Assembly: GCF_001262505.1 (NCBI RefSeq)
Contig: NZ_KQ410750.1
Location: 1-40,473 of the forward strand
Source of the DNA: Shinella sp. SUS2
GTDB taxonomy: Bacteria; Pseudomonadota; Alphaproteobacteria; Rhizobiales; Rhizobiaceae
Direction of reading: 5' to 3'
Length of the DNA stretch: 40,473 bases
Below, one piece after another: positions 33,642 to 40,473 of the stretch. The notes below the pieces were generated by a model that worked only from the letters and a program-made list of their open reading frames with translations, made no database searches and was not told where the DNA came from. Position 1 is the first letter of the stretch. Every line of letters begins with the position of its first letter. Both the position numbers and the translations under genes were made by a program.

Positions 33642-33685
33642 GCAAAATTCCTCCCGCTTGCTGCAACGGCAGGCTATGTAAGGGC

Positions 33686-34411
33686 ATGACTGATCTATCG
33701 CCCCATATCCTGGTCGTGGACGACCATCGCGAAATCCGCGATGCGGTGACGCGATATCTGGAAAAGAACGGGATGCGCGCAACGCCTGCTCGCGATGCCG
33801 CGGAAATGGACGTGGCTCTGAAGGCCGGAAGGTTCGATCTGATCGTTCTCGATGTGATGATGCCAGGCGAGGATGGGCTTTCCGCCGCGCGGCGCGTTTC
33901 GGCCAGCGGCGGCCCGCCGATCCTGATGCTCAGCGCCTTGGGCGAGGAGACCGACCGCATCGTTGGTCTGGAAATCGGCGCCGACGACTATCTGGTGAAG
34001 CCTTTCAATCCGCGCGAACTCCTGGCGCGGATCAAGGCCATCTTGCGACGTTCTGACCGGCCCGAGCCCATGGCTGGTACTCTTGGTGGGCGCAAGCTGG
34101 CCTTCGCAGGTTGGGTGCTCGACACCGATACCCGCGCCCTCACGCATCAGGACGGGCGTGAAGTCAGCCTGACAAGCGCCGAGTTCAAGTTGCTGACCAT
34201 CTTTCTGGAACGCCCGCGCTTCGTGCTGTCGCGCGATCAGCTGTTGGACCTGACGTCCGGCCGGGTAGCCGAGGTTTTCGACCGCACCATCGACAACCAG
34301 GTCAGCCGCCTGCGCCGCAAGATCGAAGATGACGCGGCAAGCCCCAGGATCATCGCCACCATTCGGGCGGGTGGCTACAGCCTTGCGACCGATGTCCGAG
34401 AGGTGAATTGA
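33686..34411 (+). CDS. OmpR-family response regulator (second system)
   Basis: The 241-residue regulator has a receiver domain with DD at 12-13 (ILVVDDHREIRD), the phospho-acceptor Asp56 (LIVLDVMMPGEDG) and Lys in YLVKPFNPRE. An OmpR winged helix follows (LTSAEFKLLTIF, VSRLRRKIEDD, IRAGGYSLATDV). It resembles the OmpR/TcrA branch. The stop overlaps the kinase start by one base. It is divergent from the EF-hand-cytochrome b561 genes, likely its targets. Confidence 0.93.
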   Translation: MTDLSPHILVVDDHREIRDAVTRYLEKNGMRATPARDAAEMDVALKAGRFDLIVLDVMMPGEDGLSAARRVSASGGPPILMLSALGEETDRIVGLEIGADDYLVKPFNPRELLARIKAILRRSDRPEPMAGTLGGRKLAFAGWVLDTDTRALTHQDGREVSLTSAEFKLLTIFLERPRFVLSRDQLLDLTSGRVAEVFDRTIDNQVSRLRRKIEDDAASPRIIATIRAGGYSLATDVREVN

Positions 34412-35796
34412 TGCGGCTTGCCCCTCGCAGCCTGACCGGGCAGTTGGCACTGTTGATCCTGGTCGCCTTCCTGGTGGCCCAGTTCATAAGCCTCTGGCTT
34501 TTCACGGGTGAACGCGGGACCGCCTTGCAAGCCAGCCTCAGAGTCGAAACCGCCGAGCGGGCAGCGGCGGTCGTTCTCGCACTGGAAGCCGCCGAACCGG
34601 AAAATCGTCCGGGCGTCCTTGCCGCGGCCCGCTCGCATCAAGCGCAATTCGAGGTGGGAGAGAGCGCGATCAGTTTGAAGGAAACTGAGCTACCGGCGGT
34701 CCGATCCAGGGTAACAGATGTGCTGGGAAGCCCGCGCGAGATTCGTGCCGAAGAAGTCGGGATCTCCCCGCGCGACGGCCGTCCCATGACGCCTCCTGCC
34801 GCGCTTGCCTGGTTGCGTGACCGGCTGCTGGCCGCAGGCGTGGCTCCAACCGAACTTCGCCTGTCCGTGCTCTTGAAGGACGGGACCTGGCTCAATGTCC
34901 GCTCCCGCAACGACCGCCGGGATTTCCAGCTCCCTCCGGCTATCCTGGGCACTATTCTGCTTTCGTTGGCGCTGATCATGGCAGCGCTCTGGCTTGGACT
35001 GCGCCGGATCACCGGCCCGCTGCGACACCTTGTTAAGGCGGCGGAAGAGATGGGGATCGACGGTCCGGCATTTTCCATGCCGCGCGGCGGGCCCGACGAG
35101 GTGCGCGCACTGTCCGACGCGATGGAGCGGATGCAGGCACGCATATCCGGCATGGTTGCCGACCGGACGCGAATGCTGGCGGCGCTCGGTCACGATCTTA
35201 GGTCGCCCATCACGGCGCTGCGCCTGCGGGCGGAGATGGTCGATGATGACGAGACGCGAGAGCGCATGGCAGCGACGCTGGATGAAATGCAGGACATGGT
35301 CGAGGCGACGCTGGCCTATGCCCGTGGCGTCTCGCCTGACCAGCCGATGGAACCGACGGACATTTCGCGACTGCTCCTGGATCTGGCCTCCGAACTGAGC
35401 GAAACCGGTCCGCAGGTGGTAACCGGCACGATGGAACCCGTCACCTTGCCGCTTCGGCGGACGCCGATGCGGCGCGCCTTGCGCAACCTGATAGAGAATG
35501 CCCAGCGTTACGGGGGCGAAGCGGTCATTGGTCTCAGTCGAATGGGCAGCGATGTCGTCATTTCCATCGACGATACAGGACCGGGCATACCCGATGCGGA
35601 TCTCTCCCGCGTCTTCGAGCCGTTTACACGGCTTGAACAATCCCGCTCTCGTGAGACCGGGGGTGTCGGGTTGGGTCTCCCCATTGCGAGAGCCATACTG
35701 CACGCGCATGGCGGAACGGTGGAGTTAACGAACCGGGCCAAGGGCGGCCTGCGGGCGACCATTACACTGCGAGGCGCGGTTGCACGAGAGGGGTGA
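34411..35796 (+). CDS. Sensor histidine kinase (second system)
   Basis: The 461-residue membrane kinase has a helix at about 12-32, a periplasmic domain (about 33-172), a second helix (about 176-196), a HAMP domain, HisKA with His261 (LAALGHDLRSPITALRLR), the N box (NLIENAQRYGG) and a G box (TGGVGLGLPIARAIL). The EnvZ-like ALGHDLRSP sequence is typical of OmpR partners. ATG 34411 is chosen over a TTG at 34408. The signal is unknown; a metal or cation would fit the EF-hand protein. Confidence 0.92.
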   Translation: MRLAPRSLTGQLALLILVAFLVAQFISLWLFTGERGTALQASLRVETAERAAAVVLALEAAEPENRPGVLAAARSHQAQFEVGESAISLKETELPAVRSRVTDVLGSPREIRAEEVGISPRDGRPMTPPAALAWLRDRLLAAGVAPTELRLSVLLKDGTWLNVRSRNDRRDFQLPPAILGTILLSLALIMAALWLGLRRITGPLRHLVKAAEEMGIDGPAFSMPRGGPDEVRALSDAMERMQARISGMVADRTRMLAALGHDLRSPITALRLRAEMVDDDETRERMAATLDEMQDMVEATLAYARGVSPDQPMEPTDISRLLLDLASELSETGPQVVTGTMEPVTLPLRRTPMRRALRNLIENAQRYGGEAVIGLSRMGSDVVISIDDTGPGIPDADLSRVFEPFTRLEQSRSRETGGVGLGLPIARAILHAHGGTVELTNRAKGGLRATITLRGAVAREG

Positions 35797-35974
35797 CGCG
35801 GCTGCGTTTTTTCAGATTGGGTCAATCGGGATTCCAAATCTGTTAAAATAGAAAATACGTGAGCTCAATTTTGTTGCCACCACACAGAAGGACCTCAACA
35901 ACTGCTCCGTCGCGAATAAAATGGGACTGCTAGTGGCTCATAATTGATGCGGGGTTCTCAAGGCGGAATGGCCG

Positions 35975-36985
35975 TCAGGCATGGACGGCGGCGACCAGGC
36001 GGCGGCAGGCATCGACCAGGTTAGGCTCCTGCAGCAGCGCGCCGCCGATCAGATACATGACGTCGTCACCATAGGCCTCTCGCATTTCGGGCACACGGCT
36101 TAAGGTCATGCCACCACCCGGCGCGGCAACGATCGCCTTGGGTCCCCCAATGTCGGCCGCACAAGCCCTCGCAATCGACAGGCACTCTTCGCGAGTAAAG
36201 CCGAAACGCCCACCGAAGTTCGGGTAGATGGCAGCGTCCACACCCATCAGCCGGTGCAAGGTGCCGAAAAAGCTGCGGTGCGAGAAGCCGCAGTCGGGTG
36301 AGACGACATTCGCGCCGGAAAAGGCGGGGTGGGAGATGATGGGAAGCGAGAAGTCCGAATCCTCCGCCAGCGCACGGATGGCGTCGTAGCCGGCCAGTGC
36401 CGGGGCGATCATCACGGCACCCGCGCCAGCTTCCTGCGCTCGTCTTGCGCGCTCGACGAGTGATGTCGTTGGCCCGGTAATGTTGGGGACAAAGCTTGTC
36501 TGGCCGCCGGATTTCGCGTTCGACTCGCCGACGGCCTCGACGCAGGCCCGCAACCGCTCTTCGAACGGAGACGTCTTCTGATCGACGAGGCCGTGATCGT
36601 CCTTCACGAAATGCATGCCGCCGAGCGCGAAGTCATGGGCGAGACGAGCCAGCTGTGCTGTCGACAGGCCCACGGGCTTGATGGCAGACATCAGAAGGGG
36701 TGTGTCACCTATGCCCGCCCTGGCGCGAAGTCCGGCAATGCCGTGACGCGGGCCTTTGCAGAGCGCCAGCACGCCGGGTGAGGGGCTGATGTCTTCCACC
36801 TTCAGGCCTGGCTTGATGGAACTGTTGCCGAAGACAATATTGAGGAACTGAAGGAAATCCTCCCCCATGTCGTCGTCCGAGTAGGAGATTTTGGCCAGAT
36901 AGCCCGGCCTGCCGTAAGGGTCCTTGTCGAGCGCCTCCAGTCGGCCGAGGATCTCGTCCTCGACATAGTCGTTCCGTCTGACCAA
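35975..36985 (-). pseudogene. RuBisCO-like protein (form IV), N-terminally truncated
   Basis: The frame gives 336 residues with the RuBisCO large-subunit barrel. SAIKPVGLS (Lys103) and the metal triad region VKDDHGL (Lys128, Asp130) are present, while the loop-6 Lys region of true RuBisCO is absent. The KDDHG form is what I associate with the non-photosynthetic RLP group, some of whose members act on apionate-derived sugar acids. The only start is a TTG at 36985 without a ribosome-binding site, and about 45 residues of the N-terminal domain are missing; the GGDEF-EAL gene ends 16 bases upstream. So it is probably inactive. The catalytic barrel itself is complete to its end. Confidence 0.75.
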
Positions 36986-37001
36986 TCAATTGTCTTGAAG
37001 C

Positions 37002-40000
37002 TCAGGCAGTTTGCAGCAACGCTTCCCCCGTGATTTCCGGCACCTTCTCGATCAGCTCGGAAATCTTGGCTTGCGACAGCGGCCTCGACATCAGGAAGCC
37101 CTGGATCTCGGAGCAATGGTCGGCCGTCAGCAGGGCGAGTTGTTCGTTTGTTTCGACACCTTCCGCTGTTACGCTTAAGCCGAGTGCGCGACCAAGGCCG
37201 AGGATTGCTTGAACGATCGGCCGCGCACTTTCTCGCGTACCCAGATCGCTGATGAAGCTCCGATCGATCTTGATGACGTCGAAGGGGAAATTGCGCAAAT
37301 AGCTAAGCGAAGAGTAACCAGTGCCAAAATCGTCCATGGCAAGTTTCACGCCCATGGCCTTCAACTCGTTGAGCACTTCAATCGCCCGCTCAGCATCTTC
37401 GAGCAAGACGCCCTCGGTGATCTCAAGTTCCAGAAGTTCACCCTTCAGACCGGAGCGGCGAAGGCAATCCCTGACCTTGTCGACGAATTTTGTATCGCGA
37501 AACTGCACTGGCGAGACGTTGACCGAAACGCCGATCCCGGACCAGTTCGCGGCAGCCTCACATGCAGTGTCGAGGATCCAGTCCCCGAGCGGCACGATTA
37601 AACCATTTTGCTCGGCCAATGGTATGAAGTCACATGGCGGGATGCGGCCGCGCTCCGGATGCGCCCAGCGAACCAAGGCCTCGACACTGCGCATTTGACG
37701 GGCACGCGTATCAAAACGCGGTTGGTATTCAAGGAAGAAATGGCCGGCGGTCAGGCTATGGCGCATATCCTCCGTCATCTTACGCTGCAACATGATCTTG
37801 TCGTTCATCTCAGCAGCAAAATAACTGAACTGCCCGCGTCCGGATTGCTTGGAGCGGTAGAGCGCCGTATCAGCGGCACGCAGGAGCTCATCCGGCGTTG
37901 TGCCGTCCATGGGCGCAATCGCCACTCCAATCGACATGCCAACTGTCAACTCACCGCTTTCATGGCGAATGGGCGCACCGACTGTTTCCATAAGCTTCAT
38001 GCAGAACCGTTCGACCGCCTCGGCTGGCATTCCGGGCGCTGCAATGACGAATTCGTCGCCGCCCACGCGTGCGACCATGTGATCAGCGCGTATGGCACGC
38101 CGCAAGCGATCTGCAACGGCCCCCAAAACCAGATCGCCAACATGATGACCATGAGTGTCATTGATTGGTTTGAAGCGGTCCAGATCGACGTAGAATACCG
38201 TCATGCTTGCCGCAGCGCTCGCCAGAGCGATTTCCATGAAAGCTACTAATTTTGTCCGGTTCGGCAGGGAGGTACCCGAATCCAAATGGGCCTGCCGTTT
38301 TGCATCCTCAAAAGCCTCGGCAAGCGCGACGTTTGAAGTCACATCAGTCGCGTATTTAATCACTTTGCGAGGGCAACCATTCAGGTCGAGGATTGGATTA
38401 TAAGAAGCCTGTATCCAGATCTCCCTACCGTCGTTACCGAGCCTTTTGTACAGGCCTGCGTGATATTGCCCACTGCGAAGTGTCTCCCAAAACAGGGAAT
38501 ACTCGACGCTCTTGGCATAGGACTTTTCGACGAGCTCTGAATGATGCTTCCCGACCACGTTGTCACGCTCAAAGCCGAGGGTCGAAAGGAAGTTGTCGTT
38601 GACCGCCAATATGATACCGTCAAGTGCAAGCTCTACGACGCCTTGCGACTTGTTGATAGCCTCGATCTGTCCCTCGTAATCGGCCTGTCTCAGCCGTTCG
38701 GCGGTCACGTCAACTGCATATTTGACAATTTTGAATGGCCGGCCCTCCATGTCGAGGATCGGATTGTAAGTCGCCTGTAGCCAGATCTCGCGACCATCTT
38801 TGCCAATACGCTTGTACTCACCCGCTTTATGTCGGCCCAAGCCAAGCTCGCGCCAGAAACTGCGATATTCGTCAGAGTCTGCTGCATCGGCAGAGACAAA
38901 CATGCTGTGATGTTGTCCGTAGACCTCGCCAAACCTGTAGCCGGTGAGTTCCAAAAAATTATCATTCGCATCGATGACAGTCCCATCAAGTGCAAACGAG
39001 ATCACACATTGCGCCTGATTGATCGCTGCAATCTGTCCCTGATATTCAGCCTGCAGAAGACGTTCTTCCGTTACAACCGAAGCGAACTTGACCACCTTGG
39101 ACGGAACACCGTTTGCGTCAAAGATCGGATTGTAGGTTGCCTGAAGCCAGATCTGGCGACCATCCTTGCCGACGCGCTTGTAAAGGCCGGATTGATGCTC
39201 ACCGCGTCTCAGCGCATGCCAGAACTGATTATAGGCCAAACCATGGGCCTCAGCGCCATCCACAAGTATCCGGTGGTGACGGCCTGCGATTTCCTGAAGG
39301 CTGAAGCCGACCGCGTCGAGGAACTTGTCGTTGGCATCGAGGATCGTGCCGTTCATTCCAAGCGTTACCACACAATTGGACTTGTGGATGGCATTGATCT
39401 GCCATTCATAATCGGCTTGTCGCAGTTTCTCAGCCGTCCGATCTGTGGCGAATTTCACAATCTTGATGGGCCGGCCAGCGAGATCAAGAACAGGGCTATA
39501 AACGGCTTGTAACCAGACATCCCGGCCAGACTTGTGGCGCCGGCGATACTCACCCGACTGATGCTCCCCTCGCCCAAGCGAAGCCCAGAAATCACGGTAG
39601 TCCTGGTGGCTGGCAAAGTCAGGATCGACAAACATCGAGTGATGTTGCCCTAGAACCTCGGACAGCGAGTAACCCATCGTCTCGAGGAAGAGCGTATTGG
39701 CATCAAGAACATGGCCATCGAGAGAAAACTGGATAACGGCTTGGGAGTTTCCGATCGCTTCGATCTGGCCACGCTCGTCTGCGATCTTCTCTTGCTGGTC
39801 AGTCAGATCCGAGATGATCTGCACAACCTCGAAGTCGTCGTCAGAGGGTATACCGATTGGCACAAACGTCATGTCGAGCCAAAGTTCCTGGCCCGTCTTC
39901 GTCAACCAGAACCGCCCTTCACGATGGGTCTCTCCATCCAGGATTCGGTCCCAGGCGCCCGTCTGCAAGAGTGGCGTAGCACCTGGACGTTCAAAGAGCG

Positions 40001-40175
40001 CGGCACTCGAGCCAACAATGTCCTCGAGCTCGTGTCCGAGCAAGCGGACGAAACGGTGATTGGCCGAATTGATGCGTCCCCTGCGATCATAACGGACCGT
40101 CGCGAATAGCTGATTGAGAGCCCTGAGCTCTGCCGCAACCGTATTGTCGTATCGCCGTTCGTCCATTGCAGACAT
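37002..40175 (-). CDS. Multi-PAS GGDEF-EAL cyclic-di-GMP protein
   Basis: The 1057-residue cytoplasmic protein has one divergent N-terminal PAS (about 20-130), four tandem PAS-PAC units of about 122 residues (132-619), a GGDEF domain (about 630-790, motif VGGDEFVIA) and an EAL domain (about 800-1050, motifs EALVRW and DDFGTGYSS). Both catalytic motifs look intact, so it could make and break cyclic-di-GMP. The I-site RxxD is degenerate (RADH). The PAS type (GQHHSMFV, GEHQSGEYKR, IWLQATYNPI) is the one found in BdlA-like and aerotaxis proteins and may bind heme or flavin. The start is uncertain: ATG 40175, 40190 or 40166. No membrane helix is seen. Confidence 0.92.
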   Translation of the reverse strand: MSAMDERRYDNTVAAELRALNQLFATVRYDRRGRINSANHRFVRLLGHELEDIVGSSAALFERPGATPLLQTGAWDRILDGETHREGRFWLTKTGQELWLDMTFVPIGIPSDDDFEVVQIISDLTDQQEKIADERGQIEAIGNSQAVIQFSLDGHVLDANTLFLETMGYSLSEVLGQHHSMFVDPDFASHQDYRDFWASLGRGEHQSGEYRRRHKSGRDVWLQAVYSPVLDLAGRPIKIVKFATDRTAEKLRQADYEWQINAIHKSNCVVTLGMNGTILDANDKFLDAVGFSLQEIAGRHHRILVDGAEAHGLAYNQFWHALRRGEHQSGLYKRVGKDGRQIWLQATYNPIFDANGVPSKVVKFASVVTEERLLQAEYQGQIAAINQAQCVISFALDGTVIDANDNFLELTGYRFGEVYGQHHSMFVSADAADSDEYRSFWRELGLGRHKAGEYKRIGKDGREIWLQATYNPILDMEGRPFKIVKYAVDVTAERLRQADYEGQIEAINKSQGVVELALDGIILAVNDNFLSTLGFERDNVVGKHHSELVEKSYAKSVEYSLFWETLRSGQYHAGLYKRLGNDGREIWIQASYNPILDLNGCPRKVIKYATDVTSNVALAEAFEDAKRQAHLDSGTSLPNRTKLVAFMEIALASAAASMTVFYVDLDRFKPINDTHGHHVGDLVLGAVADRLRRAIRADHMVARVGGDEFVIAAPGMPAEAVERFCMKLMETVGAPIRHESGELTVGMSIGVAIAPMDGTTPDELLRAADTALYRSKQSGRGQFSYFAAEMNDKIMLQRKMTEDMRHSLTAGHFFLEYQPRFDTRARQMRSVEALVRWAHPERGRIPPCDFIPLAEQNGLIVPLGDWILDTACEAAANWSGIGVSVNVSPVQFRDTKFVDKVRDCLRRSGLKGELLELEITEGVLLEDAERAIEVLNELKAMGVKLAMDDFGTGYSSLSYLRNFPFDVIKIDRSFISDLGTRESARPIVQAILGLGRALGLSVTAEGVETNEQLALLTADHCSEIQGFLMSRPLSQAKISELIEKVPEITGEALLQTA
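38319..39782 (-). repeat. Four tandem 366-bp PAS-PAC coding repeats
   Basis: Each unit of about 122 residues repeats the same order: GQIEAI start, LDG.ILDAN, GQHHSMFV, FW..L..GEHQSG, KDGR.IWLQA.YNPI, KIVKFA.DVT. The period is steady, and the units differ mainly inside the ligand-binding loop, which points to internal duplication. Such repeats can recombine and change copy number. Confidence 0.85.
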
Positions 40176-40307
40176 GCCTTCGCAATCCATCCAAACACAG
40201 GGCAAGCCAGGACGTGAATACCCGGCATTCGTCGAGGGCTGCCTTCCTTTGCAACGACCAGACGCGGAACCATGACACCAGTCGGCGATGCCGCGTGCCA
40301 TCTTTAG

Positions 40308-40353
40308 TAACTTTGATGCGCGCGGTGCTCGAAAACCGATTCGATCAAAGTTA
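40308..40353. repeat. 10-bp perfect inverted repeat upstream of GGDEF-EAL gene
   Basis: TAACTTTGAT (40308-40317) and ATCAAAGTTA (40344-40353) are separated by 26 bases, about 130 bases before the start. The bases beyond are AT-rich, like a promoter. It may be an operator or chance; I see no other gene from 40302 to the end. Confidence 0.4.
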
Positions 40354-40473
40354 GCTCTTTAAAGTCTAATTTTAATTTAAAATATGCGACTAGGTGGTAA
40401 GCATCCGAGGAGCGCCGCCTTGAGCGGTTGAGATGAATCTGTCGTTTTGTCGCTATGGACAGGCATAAGGACA

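Noticed and set aside
36496..36781. Small plus-strand frames within the RuBisCO-like gene
   Set aside because: No ribosome-binding site or family features; they are shadows of the coding strand.
38319..39782. Tandem repeats as a CRISPR array or satellite
   Set aside because: The repeats are 366 bp, in frame and encode PAS domains. I saw no short regularly spaced repeats anywhere in the window.

Overview
The window looks like an accessory, mosaic stretch of an alphaproteobacterial genome, most likely Hyphomicrobiales (Rhizobiales) or a close relative. The clues are high-GC coding with strong codon bias, a YdcH/DUF465 protein, an Irr/ICE-like iron box, a BigR/SqrR-like sulfide sensor, a non-photosynthetic-type RuBisCO-like protein and rhizobial-style IS6 and IS3 elements. 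This is inference from protein families; no rRNA, tRNA or taxonomic marker is present. Most genes concern metals, redox stress, efflux or lipids. At least seven genes are truncated, decayed or interrupted, so the region has been rearranged repeatedly.

Layout. (1) 1-3651: a 3'-truncated DUF2271 gene, a cytochrome b561, a PepSY protein and, divergently, an OmpR-type response regulator and sensor kinase. (2) 3696-6045: an MgtC/DUF4010 membrane protein, a convergent-gene hairpin, YdcH, a conserved hypothetical and a decayed MBL-fold hydrolase. (3) 6112-9413: a P1B-4 metal ATPase translationally coupled to a VIT/CCC1 transporter, with an Irr-box-like palindrome upstream (predicted iron or divalent-metal detoxification), and a second PepSY protein. 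(4) 9553-13425: a DevABC-like exporter (ATPase, permease, adaptor) below a TetR regulator with a 24-bp palindromic operator candidate. (5) 13466-19709: an RND pump and adaptor, a DUF2892 protein and a sulfide:quinone oxidoreductase-like flavoprotein with an in-frame amber codon, divergent from a BigR/SqrR-like regulator whose start overlaps an ATTC-N8-GAAT site. (6) 19741-20712: a scar of ORF fragment, IS3 remnant and LysR remnant.

(7) 20930-27977 is the most interesting block. On one side lie a catalase-like heme protein, an unrecognised 203-residue protein and a DyP-type peroxidase. Divergent from them is a tightly overlapping operon of TetR regulator, hotdog thioesterase, 3-hydroxyacyl-CoA dehydrogenase and oleate hydratase. 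Two perfect palindromes lie between. I infer a TetR-controlled module for unsaturated or oxidised fatty acids, in which heme enzymes act on lipid hydroperoxides or related oxidants.

(8) 28019-32264: a copper-ATPase gene and an ABC exporter permease, both cut by an 818-bp IS6-family element without target duplication, as expected after an IS-mediated deletion. (9) 32439-35796: cytochrome b561, an EF-hand protein and a divergent two-component system around a 16-bp perfect inverted repeat, the same architecture as block 1. (10) 35975-40473: an N-terminally truncated RuBisCO-like protein and a large PAS(x5)-GGDEF-EAL protein with four tandem near-identical PAS units.
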